Below are positions 44,203 to 54,601 of a stretch of DNA of 64,000 bases, in pieces; the stretch's first letter is position 1, and every line of letters starts with the position of its first letter. The position numbers and the translations under genes are program-made. The notes below the pieces were generated by a model. That model was not told where the DNA came from and did not search any database. It saw only the letters and a program-made list of their open reading frames with translations. This DNA is from Nitrogeniibacter aestuarii (GTDB lineage: Bacteria; Pseudomonadota; Gammaproteobacteria; Burkholderiales; Rhodocyclaceae): assembly GCF_017309585.1 (NCBI RefSeq), contig NZ_CP071321.1, forward strand, positions 4,174,001 through 4,238,000, in the 5' to 3' direction.

Positions 44203-45399
44203 TCAGCGCACACGCAGCAGGTGGCCAGCGGCCGTGTAGCGGGCCAGGAACAGGTCGCCCGGCTCCGTCGCCTCATGACGATCGGCCGTGAACGCGCGCG
44301 CATAGTGGCGGACCACACCGTCGTAAGGGGGCAGGTGCTCCAGGGCATCGCGAATAGCGAGGCGATTGGTGGTGCCCGCCTGGTCGATGGCCAGTGCCAG
44401 CATGTGCATGAGGTCGTAGGCGTGGGCAATGCCGATCACAGAGGGGATGGCCGTTGGCGCCAGACCGTCGTAGCGGCGGCTCGCCTCCTGTGCCAGCGCG
44501 GTCGCACGGGCATTGCGCGGGTGTTCGAAACTGAAGGTCTGGATAACGCTGAAATCGACCTTGCCGAGCGCATCGCCACACAGTTGCGGGAACTGGCCCC
44601 CCGTCACACCCCAGTGGCTGAAGATCGGCAGGCGCTCTTCGACCGGCAGGGTCGCCATGGCACGCACCAGCGCGGCGCCTTCGGGCTCGTTGGCAACGAG
44701 CACAATGGCTTTCGCCCCGCCCGAACGCAGACGGGCAATCGGCTCCCGCCAGTCGGGGAACCCGCCCCAGTGGTGCCATTCCGGCTCAAGGATCTCGATA
44801 TCGGCCCGCCCTTCGGCGTGACTGCGCGCCGCGCGGTCACAGCTGCGGCCCCAGCCGGTGCTCGGCAGCATGAGCCCGCAGCGTCCCAGCCCTCGCCGGG
44901 CGGCCGCGTCGAGCAGAGAGGCCATGGCCCAGCTGTCGATCAGGCCCACCCGAAAGGCGAAGTTGGGGCGAGAGCCGTTCCGGGTAATCGCGTCCGCGGC
45001 CGCCCAGGGATTCATGAGCGGCAGGCCGTAACGCTGGATCAGCGCAATCTGCTCAAGCACCACGGGGCTAAACTTGCCGCAGAAGTAGGCCACCAGTTCG
45101 GGCATGTCGATGAAGGTGCGTACGTTCTCCACGCCACGCGCCGGCATTGAACGATTGTCCAGTGCCATGAGCTTGAGCATGCGACCGCCCAGCACACCAC
45201 CCGCGGCGTTGATCTGCTCGATGGCAATCTCCATGCCGTGGCGGATGGCCTCGTCGGACGTGCTGGTGTGTTCGCGGAATTCGGCATCCAGCCCCACCAG
45301 CACCGGCTGCCTGCCGGCGGTCGCTGCCGTGGCCGGCGCCAGTACGGCGCTGGCACCGAAGCCCGCCATCGCGCAGAGGAAGTCGCGTCGCGTCGCCAT
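44203..45399 (-). CDS. Tat-exported branched-chain amino acid-type substrate-binding protein
   Basis: A 398-residue Peripla_BP_6 (LivJ-like) protein. The N terminus, MATRRDFLCAMAGFGASAVL, carries a twin-arginine RRDFL motif, so export is probably by Tat. Recognisable parts are GMEIAIEQINAAGGVLGGR, the MNPWAAADAITRN stretch and GIAHAYDLMHMLALAI near the end. No ABC permease or ATPase gene is adjacent. It lies between a lone receiver and a CACHE/LOV kinase in the operon, which suggests that it presents a ligand to the kinase rather than feeding a transporter. The ligand is unknown. Confidence 0.9.
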   Translation of the reverse strand: MATRRDFLCAMAGFGASAVLAPATAATAGRQPVLVGLDAEFREHTSTSDEAIRHGMEIAIEQINAAGGVLGGRMLKLMALDNRSMPARGVENVRTFIDMPELVAYFCGKFSPVVLEQIALIQRYGLPLMNPWAAADAITRNGSRPNFAFRVGLIDSWAMASLLDAAARRGLGRCGLMLPSTGWGRSCDRAARSHAEGRADIEILEPEWHHWGGFPDWREPIARLRSGGAKAIVLVANEPEGAALVRAMATLPVEERLPIFSHWGVTGGQFPQLCGDALGKVDFSVIQTFSFEHPRNARATALAQEASRRYDGLAPTAIPSVIGIAHAYDLMHMLALAIDQAGTTNRLAIRDALEHLPPYDGVVRHYARAFTADRHEATEPGDLFLARYTAAGHLLRVR

Positions 45400-45408
45400 G
45401 ACCGATGC

Positions 45409-45798
45409 TCAGATGGTCTCGGCCGCCTGACGCTCAAGCAGTCCGTCGACGGTGTCGATGAGCTCCAGCGGGCTGAAAGGCTTGGTGAGGTAACCGTCAC
45501 AGCCGGCCGCTGCGCCGGCCTGAAGGTCCGATTGCTGGCCGCGCGCGGTCAGCATCACCACCATGACATGCTTGAGTGCCGGGTCCTGCTTGATGCGCTC
45601 GCACACCTGATACCCGTCAAGCTCGCCCGGCATCATCACATCGAGCAGCACGACATTGGGCTTGACCCCCTCGGCCATGCGCAGGCCCCCCACGCCGTTG
45701 TCGGCCTCATGCACTTCGTAGTCGCCGAAGTCGAGGGTCATTCGGATCAGTTTTCTCAGATCGGGCTGGTCTTCGACCACCAGGATGACTTTGCTCAT
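45409..45798 (-). CDS. Stand-alone receiver domain (CheY-like)
   Basis: A 129-residue single receiver: acidic E9-D10, phospho-acceptor D53 (VVLLDVMMPGE), Thr in MLTARG and Lys in GYLTKPFSP. No output domain. It sits 22 bp after the PAS-HATPase gene and 9 bp before the substrate-binding protein gene. It is probably phosphorylated by the operon's kinase and relays to a partner such as the degenerate HD-GYP or a chemotaxis target. Many related PleD/DivK-type receivers act in phosphorelays. Confidence 0.94.
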   Translation of the reverse strand: MSKVILVVEDQPDLRKLIRMTLDFGDYEVHEADNGVGGLRMAEGVKPNVVLLDVMMPGELDGYQVCERIKQDPALKHVMVVMLTARGQQSDLQAGAAAGCDGYLTKPFSPLELIDTVDGLLERQAAETI

Positions 45799-45820
45799 GT
45801 CGCACTCCTTGGCTGTTCTG

Positions 45821-46942
45821 TTAAGAGGTGGCTTTGGCGGTTCGGCGCTGCATCAGTTGCGCCAGATCACGCGCGTAGCGCTGGGCCTGCTCGAGATCGA
45901 GCTGGCGAGAATCGCTCTTGGGGGCGCCGGTGGGCATTTCGATGGCGCATTCGATTTCGTCGGTTTCGGGCTGGTCGATGACCAGCCGGCCGCCATGCAA
46001 CTCAACCACCTGCCTGGCAAGAGAGAGGCCGAGACCAAGGCCGGGCTCGCCTGCCGCCGTGGCGTTCTTGCCGCGATAGAGTGGCCGCAACAGGCGCTGG
46101 CGCAGGTGTGCCGGAATGCCGGCAGCGCCCATGTTGCGCACGCTGATGCGCACGTATTCACCCTGGGCGACCGCCGACAGATACACCTCGCTGCCCTGGG
46201 CGCCGTAGCGCACGGCATTGTCGATGCATTCGATGAGCACGCGGTCGAGCCACTTCTCGCTGCCATACACCGGCGGCAATTCCTCGACCTTGCCATCAAT
46301 GAGAATGCGCACCTGACGCTCGTTGGCCACACGCCGGCAGTAGTCGGCGGTGCGGGCCAGCCACTGGGCCACCACGATGCGCTCCTCGGCCACCAGTGCC
46401 TCGCCATCGCTCAGGGCGGCGAGGCCTACCAGCTTGCCCACGGTATCGAAGACCGCATGGCCGGCGTTCTTCACGGCTGTGCGCAGGCGCGTGACCTCGC
46501 CCGCATCCGCCGTATCGATCTGCTGCTCCAGTGCTTCGAGCGCTGCACTCAGGGCCTCCATGTCGTCGCCGCATTCGCGCTGCAACATGCTGCTGAAATT
46601 GGACATGGCGGTATCGAAGAACTGGCTTTCGGTGAGGTTGTGCAGGATCACGACCAGATCGGTGCCGACCGGACTGGACATCAAGTGTGCCCGGATCACG
46701 TCGGCGTCAGCCACCAGGCAGTCGCGACCCAGTTCGATGTCTTCGGCATGCGGCAGCGCCGTGTACCCGGAAGCCACGGAGACGACCATGCGCTCCAGGT
46801 CGGGGTTCGGAATCCGGGCGCCGAGCGCTGCCGGGATGAGTCGCAATGCCGCCTCGTTGGCAAAGCGCACCTCGGCCTCACGCGACACGATGAACAGACC
46901 ATCGCGAACGGTGTGGAAGAGACGTTTCATCAGCGGATTCAT
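45821..46942 (-). CDS. PAS-HATPase sensor protein lacking an obvious H-box
   Basis: A 373-residue soluble protein: an N-terminal PAS domain (GLFIVSREAEVRFANEAALRL), a long helical middle, and a HATPase domain with N box (IECIDNAVRYGAQ) and G box (GLGLGLSLARQVVELHGG). I find no convincing HisKA histidine motif in the helical region; one histidine (NAGHAVFDTVGKL) could serve. It is the first gene of the six-gene minus-strand operon. The 278 bp upstream are AT-rich near 46960-47020 and probably hold the promoter. It may act as a kinase for the lone receiver or as a phosphatase. Confidence 0.85.
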   Translation of the reverse strand: MNPLMKRLFHTVRDGLFIVSREAEVRFANEAALRLIPAALGARIPNPDLERMVVSVASGYTALPHAEDIELGRDCLVADADVIRAHLMSSPVGTDLVVILHNLTESQFFDTAMSNFSSMLQRECGDDMEALSAALEALEQQIDTADAGEVTRLRTAVKNAGHAVFDTVGKLVGLAALSDGEALVAEERIVVAQWLARTADYCRRVANERQVRILIDGKVEELPPVYGSEKWLDRVLIECIDNAVRYGAQGSEVYLSAVAQGEYVRISVRNMGAAGIPAHLRQRLLRPLYRGKNATAAGEPGLGLGLSLARQVVELHGGRLVIDQPETDEIECAIEMPTGAPKSDSRQLDLEQAQRYARDLAQLMQRRTAKATS

Positions 46943-47172
46943 GGCGCACCTCGATTACATTTGATATTTGCTGTTTCTTTTTATCATTTCTATCACTTTT
47001 GACGGTATTTGCAAGATAAGTTTGAGTTTCGATCGCCCGTAACCGACGAACGGCAGGTTTTCGGGCAGCAATGAAAAACGGGCAGCCGCTGGATGGCGAC
47101 TACCCGCTGGGAATGGATCCGGCGCCAACCTTCTGCGCCGGTGCGTCCTGACTGTCATGAAACCTGCAGACG

Positions 47173-47201
47173 AAAAAAAACGGCCGCCGCAGCGACCGTT
47201 T
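47173..47201 (-). terminator. Intrinsic terminator after the 47222-47797 gene
   Basis: On the minus strand AAACGG-(mismatch)-GCG-loop-CGC-CCGTTT (47178-47201) is followed by T8 (A8 at 47173-47180 on the plus strand). It lies 20 bases after the stop codon. Confidence 0.8.
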
Positions 47202-47221
47202 GCTCAATAACGCGGGCTCGA

Positions 47222-47797
47222 TCAGAACAACTCGATATCCTCGTCGCCGCGATCGTGCTTACCTGCCATGTACTGGGCCAGCGCTTCCTTCACCGGCATG
47301 CCGTTCATGACCGCTTCGAACATCTCGATTTCTTCCCGGGTGGAGTAGCGCACACGGATCTTCTCCTGAAGCGACACCCACTCGTAGGGATTGAAGAGCC
47401 GGTTCTGGTCGACCACCAGATTCGACAGGGCGCTGAGACTGTGACAGACGTGGGCCAGACGCTGGACCAGCTTGTCATAGAACTGGAAGGCGATGATGGA
47501 CTGCTGAACCCGGTCGCTCAGCTGGGAGGCCTGTGCCTGCAGCCCGGTTTTGATCTCGCCCATCTCGCCCTGGTCGGGCAGTGCATCGAGCTCGTTCGAC
47601 ATGCCGCGCACGTAGCCCGCCAGCGAAGTGAAGGCATCGGTCAGGGTTTCAACGGAGTTGTCGCCATCGCGCATGGCCGCTTCGATCTGGCCCGCGGCCA
47701 GTTCGAGCATGAGCACTGTCTCGCGCACCTGGCTCCAGTCGAGATCCGGCTTGTGGGCACGGGTGCCCCGGCGTTCGTCTGTATCCACTTCACTCAT
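47222..47797 (-). CDS. Conserved helical protein, possibly chemotaxis-related
   Basis: A 191-residue, nearly all-helical, acidic cytoplasmic protein. The central QQSIIAFQFYDKLVQRLAHV recalls the CheZ/DUF-type helix that carries a Q-F-x-D motif. The C terminus ends in EDIELF, a short acidic-hydrophobic tail like the docking tails of chemotaxis proteins. I do not assign a family. A sigma-28-like promoter 35-61 bases upstream supports a motility link. It is monocistronic, with a terminator right after it. Confidence 0.75.
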   Translation of the reverse strand: MSEVDTDERRGTRAHKPDLDWSQVRETVLMLELAAGQIEAAMRDGDNSVETLTDAFTSLAGYVRGMSNELDALPDQGEMGEIKTGLQAQASQLSDRVQQSIIAFQFYDKLVQRLAHVCHSLSALSNLVVDQNRLFNPYEWVSLQEKIRVRYSTREEIEMFEAVMNGMPVKEALAQYMAGKHDRGDEDIELF

Positions 47798-47831
47798 CGC
47801 AATCCTCGCGTACTCGGCACTGGGTAGGTTC

Positions 47832-47858
47832 TACACGGCACCGACACGAAAAACTTGA
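47832..47858 (-). promoter_or_regulatory. Possible sigma-28 (FliA) promoter
   Basis: On the minus strand TCAAGTTT (47858-47851), an 11-base spacer, then GCCGTGTA (47839-47832). The -35 matches seven of eight and is identical to the one at 26173. The -10 matches GCCG and the final A only. It ends 35 bases before the ATG at 47797. Confidence 0.4.
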
Positions 47859-47878
47859 TGGTGTTCGGGCAGGGCGCC

Positions 47879-48895
47879 TCAAATAAAGAGGGGTTCCGGT
47901 TCGAGGTCGACGCTGAATCGCGTCTTCACGTCCTGGGCAATACGTTCCGCGATGCGCTCAACGTCAGCGCCCGTGGCCCCACCCCGATTGACCAGCACCA
48001 GCGCCTGGCGGTCGTGGCAGGCCACCGGCCCGAGCGCACGCCCCTTCCAGCCGCACTGATCGATGAGCCAGCCTGCCGCCAGCTTGATGCGCCCATCCGC
48101 CTGGGGATAGTGCGGCGCTTCGGGATGAACGGCCAGCAACGCGCCGGCCTGTTCCGCCGACACCACGGGATTCTTGAAAAAACTGCCGGCATTGCCGATC
48201 ACGGCCGGGTCGGGCAGTTTGGCCCGACGGATGGCGATGATTGCATCCGAGAGCTGATGCGCAGTGGGTGCGCCCACCCCATGCTCGTCCAGCCAGCGGC
48301 GCACGTCGGCATAGCCCTGCACCGGCTGCCACACCCGCGGCAGACGAAAGACCACACGCGTGATCAGATAGCGCCCTGCGGCCGCGCGCTTGAAGACGCT
48401 GTCGCGGTAACCGAAAGCACACGCACTGGCATCGAAACGAACCTTCGCCCCGGTGTCGAGATCGACCGCATCGAGGTGGTCGAAACGCTCGCACAGTTCG
48501 AGACCGTAGGCACCGATATTCTGGACCGGCGCAGCGCCAACGGTCCCCGGGATCAGCGAGAGGTTTTCCAGCCCCGGCCAGCCCATGTCCAGGGTCCAGC
48601 GGACGAAATCGTGCCAGTTCTCGCCCCCGGCCGCCGCCACGCGGACGTCGTCTGCGGCCTCCTCCACCAGCGCGCGCCCCTTGAGGGCCACATGCAGCAC
48701 CAGCGCGTCCACATCGCCTCGCAGCACGATGTTGCTTCCGCCCCCGAGCACCAGACGCGGCGCGCGTAGCCGACCGTCGGCCGCCGCCGCGACGAGCGTG
48801 TCCACGTCGTCCACCCGCCAGTAGCTGCGCGCACGACCAGGCAGGCCGAAGGTGTTGCTGTCATCGAGGGGCACCTGGGCGTCGAACTCGGTCAT
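47879..48895 (-). CDS. murB: UDP-N-acetylenolpyruvoylglucosamine reductase MurB
   Basis: A 338-residue FAD enzyme of the E. coli (type I) length. FAD-binding [38 protein letters not shown] and the [11 protein letters not shown] stretch with the catalytic Ser are all present. It reduces UDP-GlcNAc-enolpyruvate to UDP-MurNAc with NADPH in the cytoplasm, a step of peptidoglycan synthesis. Its ATG overlaps the stop of the PACE transporter gene by 4 bases (ATGA at 48892-48895). It stands apart from the mra cluster, as is common for this type. Confidence 0.97.
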   Translation of the reverse strand: MTEFDAQVPLDDSNTFGLPGRARSYWRVDDVDTLVAAAADGRLRAPRLVLGGGSNIVLRGDVDALVLHVALKGRALVEEAADDVRVAAAGGENWHDFVRWTLDMGWPGLENLSLIPGTVGAAPVQNIGAYGLELCERFDHLDAVDLDTGAKVRFDASACAFGYRDSVFKRAAAGRYLITRVVFRLPRVWQPVQGYADVRRWLDEHGVGAPTAHQLSDAIIAIRRAKLPDPAVIGNAGSFFKNPVVSAEQAGALLAVHPEAPHYPQADGRIKLAAGWLIDQCGWKGRALGPVACHDRQALVLVNRGGATGADVERIAERIAQDVKTRFSVDLEPEPLFI

Positions 48896-49338
48896 GCGTC
48901 GGGCGGGCTGGCAATGGGAAAGAGGCGATCGTAAGCAATATTGAACACGAATGCGTAAACCACATAGGCGACGACAAGCCCGATGTCAGCCATCAGGGCG
49001 TCGAACCACCCCAGGCCGGTCCACAACATGACCACCGGCAAGGTCATCGTCAGCAGGCCCAGCTCGAACCCCAGGGCATGGACCAGCCTCAGCGACCATG
49101 GGCGCTTATCGGCGGTGCGCCCGGTCAGGCGAGCCTCCAGCCAGTCGAAGCTGGTGTTGTAGGCGCCGTTCCAGAGCGCGGCAATGAGCGCGATGATGGC
49201 GAGCATCCCCACCGAATCGAGCAAGGGCACGTCGCCCAGCCAGGCGAATGCAGGCGAAATGATCAGCAAACCGCCGATTTCGAACAGGGCGATCTGCCGG
49301 ATGCGGTCAGCGAGGGTACGGAGAGCGGGAGCAGTCAC
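48892..49338 (-). CDS. PACE-family efflux transporter (BTP domains)
   Basis: A 148-residue membrane protein with four helices arranged as two bacterial transmembrane pair repeats. [18 protein letters not shown] and [15 protein letters not shown] mark the first pair; [18 protein letters not shown] and [15 protein letters not shown] mark the second. The family (AceI-like) exports biocides such as chlorhexidine and short diamines by proton exchange. It is co-transcribed with and overlaps murB; no regulator is adjacent. Confidence 0.92.
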   Translation of the reverse strand: MTAPALRTLADRIRQIALFEIGGLLIISPAFAWLGDVPLLDSVGMLAIIALIAALWNGAYNTSFDWLEARLTGRTADKRPWSLRLVHALGFELGLLTMTLPVVMLWTGLGWFDALMADIGLVVAYVVYAFVFNIAYDRLFPIASPPDA

Positions 49339-49475
49339 GGGCGGTCGGGCACGAATCGAGCCGGCATCATGACCATAGCCCCGCGATCATGCAAGCGCGC
49401 TTGTGCGCCGCAACTTGCCAGTGACAGGCGCTCGGCGCACGCTTCGCCCACCCCACCGCAACGGAGTCAGAGATC

Positions 49476-49907
49476 ATGCAGACCAAGACAAGACAGACCC
49501 TCGCCGCACTCACCCTGCTCACCGGCGCGCTGCTCGCGCCATCCATGGCAACGGCGGGCGAAAAGCCGGGGGTGGTCATCCAGATGAGTGAAGCCGATCC
49601 GGCCAAATGGAATCTGGCGCTCAACAACGCCAACAACCTGGTCACGGCCATGGGTGGCGCTCATGAAGTGGATGTGGAGATCGTGGCCTTCGGACCGGGC
49701 CTGTCCATGCTCAGGGAAGACTCGCCGGTCAGCGAACGCCTGGGCGTCGCGCTGTCCGATGGCGTCAAGCTCGCCGCCTGCGGCAACACCATGAAGAAGA
49801 TGAAGGTCACCGACGGCGACCTCTATCTGGGCGTGACCGTGGTTCAGGCCGGCGTGAAGGAAATCGTCGATCGCCAGCGGGCTGGCTGGTCCTACGTGCG
49901 CCCGTAA
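49476..49907 (+). CDS. Exported DsrE-like protein
   Basis: A 143-residue protein with a signal peptide (LAALTLLTGALLAPSMATAG) and a DsrE/F-like fold: VVIQMSEADPAKWNLALNNANNL, DVEIVAFGPGLSML and a single mature Cys in LAACGNTMKKM. Periplasmic DsrE-type proteins of this length are widespread in Proteobacteria and are often linked to sulphur metabolism, but no partner gene is visible. The Cys position is where sulphur-carrying DsrE members have theirs. Confidence 0.85.
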   Translation: MQTKTRQTLAALTLLTGALLAPSMATAGEKPGVVIQMSEADPAKWNLALNNANNLVTAMGGAHEVDVEIVAFGPGLSMLREDSPVSERLGVALSDGVKLAACGNTMKKMKVTDGDLYLGVTVVQAGVKEIVDRQRAGWSYVRP

Positions 49908-49917
49908 CACCGAAACA

Positions 49918-49964
49918 GGGGATGTGGTTGAATGATGCCTTGCGCATCACACGACCACATCCCC
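49918..49964 (+). promoter_or_regulatory. Long hairpin abutting the thioesterase start codon
   Basis: GGGGATGTGGT (49918-49928) pairs with ACCACATCCCC (49954-49964) over 11 bp, extended by two more pairs, and encloses a second stem GATGC/GCATC (49934-49938 with 49944-49948). The next gene's ATG is at 49966, one base after the stem, and has no Shine-Dalgarno sequence. It has no U tract, so it is unlikely to be a terminator for the DsrE gene. It could control translation. Confidence 0.5.
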
Positions 49965-49965
49965 C

Positions 49966-50400
49966 ATGGCACGCATCAGGATCGACCTGCCCGAACAGTT
50001 CGGCTTTTCCACCGAACTGCCCATCTACCTGAGCCATATCAACTATGGCAATCATCTCGACAACGCCTTGCTGCTGACCCTGGTGTCCGAGGCACGCAGC
50101 CGCTTTTTTCATTCGCTGGGTTATCAGGAACTCGACGTCGAAGGTCTCGGCATCGTCGTCTCCGATGCCGCCGTGCAGTACCGCTCGGAAGCCCATCATG
50201 GTGAAACCATGCGCGTGGCCATGCAGGCGACGGACTTCAACAAATACGGCTTCGATCTGGTGTGGCAGATGAACGATGTGGCCACCGACCGCGAAGTGGC
50301 CCGTGGCAAGACCGGCATCGTCTTCTTCGATTACGACGCCAGGCAGATCGCCTCGGTGCCCTTCGCCTTTGCCCGGCGGGTTGGCGGCACCAGTGCGTAA
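49966..50400 (+). CDS. Hotdog-fold acyl-CoA thioesterase (4HBT-like)
   Basis: A 144-residue single-hotdog protein. YLSHINYGNHLDNALLLTLVSEAR is the active-site helix region, in which the catalytic Asp of the YbgC group is replaced by His (SHINYGNH). VVSDAAVQYRSEAHHGETMRVAM and GKTGIVFFDY follow. The family hydrolyses acyl-CoAs in the cytoplasm; substrate unknown. The ATG at 49966 is the only start that fits the family N terminus, although a hairpin lies directly against it. Confidence 0.85.
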   Translation: MARIRIDLPEQFGFSTELPIYLSHINYGNHLDNALLLTLVSEARSRFFHSLGYQELDVEGLGIVVSDAAVQYRSEAHHGETMRVAMQATDFNKYGFDLVWQMNDVATDREVARGKTGIVFFDYDARQIASVPFAFARRVGGTSA

Positions 50401-50404
50401 GCGG

Positions 50405-50761
50405 ATGCGTCGCGCCCTCGGCGTACTCCTGCTGCTCGCCGCGACCGGTGTCCACGCCGGCAAGGCGGACGTCCTCGACGCGCAAGCGCAATGCGATACG
50501 CAACGCCAGTGCACCCTGAGCGTCACCGTCCGCCATGCCGACAGCGGCTGGGACCACTATGCCAACGCCTGGATCGTCCGCACGCCTGACGGCACCGTGC
50601 TTGCCACACGCGCCTTGCTCCACCCCCACGTGAGCGAGCAACCCTTTACCCGGTCACTGCCGGGGGTGGTCATTCCCCCCGGTATCGAGACCGTGATCAT
50701 CGAAGCGGTGGACTCGGTTCATGGCTCGGGCGGAACGCGATTCACACTCCCGATCGATTGA
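50405..50761 (+). CDS. Small exported protein of unknown function
   Basis: A 118-residue protein with a signal peptide (LGVLLLLAATGVHAG) and a beta-rich mature part: QCTLSVTVRHADSGWDHYAN, WIVRTPDGTVLATR, PGVVIPPGIETVIIEAVDSVHG. The two cysteines (QCDTQRQC) may form a disulphide. I start at the ATG at 50405; an in-frame GTG at 50393 overlaps the thioesterase stop and is a possible alternative. Homologues are annotated as hypothetical; I do not assign a function. Confidence 0.7.
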   Translation: MRRALGVLLLLAATGVHAGKADVLDAQAQCDTQRQCTLSVTVRHADSGWDHYANAWIVRTPDGTVLATRALLHPHVSEQPFTRSLPGVVIPPGIETVIIEAVDSVHGSGGTRFTLPID

Positions 50762-51090
50762 GATCACCCGTGTAGGACAGGTGTGTAGGACGCACCGAAA
50801 TGGTGTCGATTCCGGCCCGAAAAGGTCTCGAATATCACAATCGTTGTGCATTTTTTGCTGCACAACAGCATGACAATTTCGCACCCAAAGACCTCGTAAC
50901 AACTGGAAAAACTTTGTTTCAACCCCCGCAAGCTACTGTTTCGCAACAATTTTGATTTCATGACATTGGCGTCGACCCGGCGGTTTTCAGGCAACGCCTG
51001 AGTCCACACGCACAGTGGCATGCCGCTTGCATCGTGGTGTGCGTCGGGTGGCGCCCCTGCGCCGCCCCAGAGAGCAGAGAGGCATCGACC
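50762..51090. other. Intergenic region upstream of PEP-CTERM gene, with inverted repeat
   Basis: These 329 bp hold no supportable gene. Bases 50830-50960 are AT-rich. They include the inverted repeat GTTGTGCA-N8-TGCACAAC (50843-50866) and several TTGTTT/TTGAT elements. The repeat encloses a T6 run, so it is more like an operator than a terminator. GAGAGG precedes the next ATG at 51091. Confidence 0.5.
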
Positions 51091-51564
51091 ATGAAACGAA
51101 AGCTGTTAGCCATTGCAGTACCCCTTGCACTGGGCTTTGCCAGCAGTGCCAACGCGCTTGTCTATTCCACCTACGACGGTGAAGTGCACCAGACAACCGA
51201 ATCCGTCTTCGCCGTGGGTGCCGATGCGATGGCCCCCATGACCTTCGACTTTTCCCTGGACACGGCGTCCTACCTGAGCTTCGAGGGCTTCACGTCCATG
51301 AGTTCGGTGCTGGTGAGCCTGTCGAGCACCAGTGTGCTCGGTGGCTGGCTGATCACGCCATCGTCCTCGGGATTCAGCTCCATGACTTCGCTTCTGGCCG
51401 CGGGCGACTACAGCCTGAGCACCATGGCCTTTGGCGATCCGGGTTACTACGCGTTCGAAACCACCGTGACGCCGGTGCCGGAACCCGAAACCTACGGCAT
51501 GTTCCTGGCCGGCCTGGGCATGCTGGGCCTGATCGCCCGCCGCAAGCTCGACGCCAAGGCCTGA
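51091..51564 (+). CDS. PEP-CTERM sorting-signal protein
   Basis: A 157-residue exported protein. Signal peptide about 1-21 (AVPLALGFASSANA), a Ser/Thr-rich body with almost no basic residues, then the sorting tail VPEPETYGMFLAGLGMLGL ending in ARRKLDAKA. The ATG at 51091 has GAGAGG upstream; an extension to 51034 is not supported. Predicted to be processed by an exosortase and sent to the outer envelope or matrix. A terminator follows. Confidence 0.92.
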   Translation: MKRKLLAIAVPLALGFASSANALVYSTYDGEVHQTTESVFAVGADAMAPMTFDFSLDTASYLSFEGFTSMSSVLVSLSSTSVLGGWLITPSSSGFSSMTSLLAAGDYSLSTMAFGDPGYYAFETTVTPVPEPETYGMFLAGLGMLGLIARRKLDAKA

Positions 51565-51603
51565 CCCTCCGACACCGGGCGCCTGTCACCCCGCCCGGTG
51601 ATT

Positions 51604-51642
51604 GCCGCACGCAGGCACCTCCTGGCCTGACGTGCGGCTTTT
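51604..51642 (+). terminator. Terminator after the PEP-CTERM gene
   Basis: GCCGCACG (51604-51611) pairs with CGTGCGGC (51631-51638), followed by TTTT; an inner CAGG/CCTG stem adds stability. A second perfect 9-bp stem without U tract (CACCGGGCG/CGCCCGGTG, 51573-51600) lies just before. Confidence 0.65.
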
Positions 51643-51652
51643 CTCATGGGCG

Positions 51653-53587
<1,935 letters not shown>

Positions 53588-53653
53588 TTGGGCAAAACCG
53601 TGAAAAAACCGCTATTGTACGGGCTTGTTCATCCAGCCTGACCGTGTCCGCCC

Positions 53654-53998
53654 ATGCCGTTGATTCCCCGCGCCCTGTGCCTCGCCCTGATGCTTGCCGC
53701 CAGCGGACATGCCATGGCCGAAGAGCCAAGCAGTGGCGAACTGCGCGCCCAGGCAAAAGCGATTCGCGACGATGCCGAGCGGGCCTTCAAGGTGACCACC
53801 TACCATTGCTACGGCAAGTTTCTCGTCAATGCCTGCCTGGATGAAGCCAAGCTCGATCGTCTCGAGCAGGTAAAGGTGGCGCGCGCACTCGAGGCAAAGG
53901 CCAGCACCATGGACCGCCGCAAGCGCGTCAAGGCCATGGAGGCGCGGCTACGCAAAACCGAAGCATCCGGCGACACAGCGCCTGACGGCACGCAATGA
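53654..53998 (+). CDS. Small exported helical protein of unknown function
   Basis: A 114-residue protein: signal peptide 1-22 (LCLALMLAASGHAMA), then a charged, mostly helical body with two cysteines (YHCYGKFLVNACLDEAKLDR) and a run of basic helix (MDRRKRVKAMEARLRK). The Cys-containing segment with an NACLD motif is found in small periplasmic proteins annotated as hypothetical. Followed by a strong terminator. No function is assigned. Confidence 0.75.
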   Translation: MPLIPRALCLALMLAASGHAMAEEPSSGELRAQAKAIRDDAERAFKVTTYHCYGKFLVNACLDEAKLDRLEQVKVARALEAKASTMDRRKRVKAMEARLRKTEASGDTAPDGTQ

Positions 53999-54002
53999 AA
54001 AA

Positions 54003-54021
54003 ACGCCCCGTTCCGGGGCGT
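54003..54021. terminator. Bidirectional intrinsic terminator
   Basis: ACGCCCCG-TTC-CGGGGCGT with an A run before and T6 after (54021-54026). It serves both the plus-strand 53654 gene and the convergent rhodanese gene. Confidence 0.85.
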
Positions 54022-54040
54022 TTTTTCTGTTTGGGGCAGG

Positions 54041-54601
54041 TCAGAAATCGCCGGGTGCCGTGGTGAAACCCAGCGCATCCCAGTCGAGCATGCCCCCGCG
54101 GTAGTAGTAGATGTGATCGGCCGGGAAGCCTTCGCGCACCATGGCGTGAATCGCCATCGGGCTTTGCGGACAGACCGGACCATTGCAGAACGCGTACACC
54201 TTCTTCGGCGTCGCGCACTTCCAGGCGTCGGCGGACTTCTCGCAACCCAGTTCATCCAGGCGTGTCGCAACCTCGGTGTATGGAATGCCCATCGAGCCGG
54301 GGATGGTCTTGGCCAGGTATTCTTCCTGACTGCGCATGTCGATCACCAGCGCATCGCGATCATTCAGCGCGTTGAGGATCTCGATCTCGCCCACCACGGT
54401 CACGCCCGGCTCAGGCTCCATCACCTGGATCCAGCCCTTGTTCTTGGCACACGGCGTCATGGTCCGGGTGATGGTCACCTGCTGGCCATTGGCCTTGGTG
54501 ACCACGAACTCCGTGGTCTCATCAATGATGCGCAGATTCTCCGCAGCGACGGTGCCTGTCGCGAGTGCCAGCGCGGCGGCCAGCATCCAGTGCTTGTTCA
54601 T
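54041..54601 (-). CDS. Exported rhodanese-domain protein
   Basis: A 186-residue periplasmic protein with a signal peptide of 20 residues (LAAALALATGTVAA). A 50-residue leader region with C51 precedes one rhodanese domain: LVIDMRSQEEYLAKTIPGSMGIPYTE, then an active-site loop at C139 (AFCNGPVCPQSP) and GFPADHIYYYRGGMLDWDALGF. The loop carries a second Cys (C144) and lacks the CXXGXR form of thiosulphate sulphurtransferases. The sulphur or disulphide substrate is unknown. The body is complete. Confidence 0.9.
   Translation of the reverse strand: MNKHWMLAAALALATGTVAAENLRIIDETTEFVVTKANGQQVTITRTMTPCAKNKGWIQVMEPEPGVTVVGEIEILNALNDRDALVIDMRSQEEYLAKTIPGSMGIPYTEVATRLDELGCEKSADAWKCATPKKVYAFCNGPVCPQSPMAIHAMVREGFPADHIYYYRGGMLDWDALGFTTAPGDF

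Noticed and set aside
46987..47014. Promoter for the six-gene signalling operon (TTGCAA, 16 bases, TAGAAA on the minus strand)
   Set aside because: The region is AT-rich and probably holds the promoter, but the hexamers match poorly and several alternatives exist.
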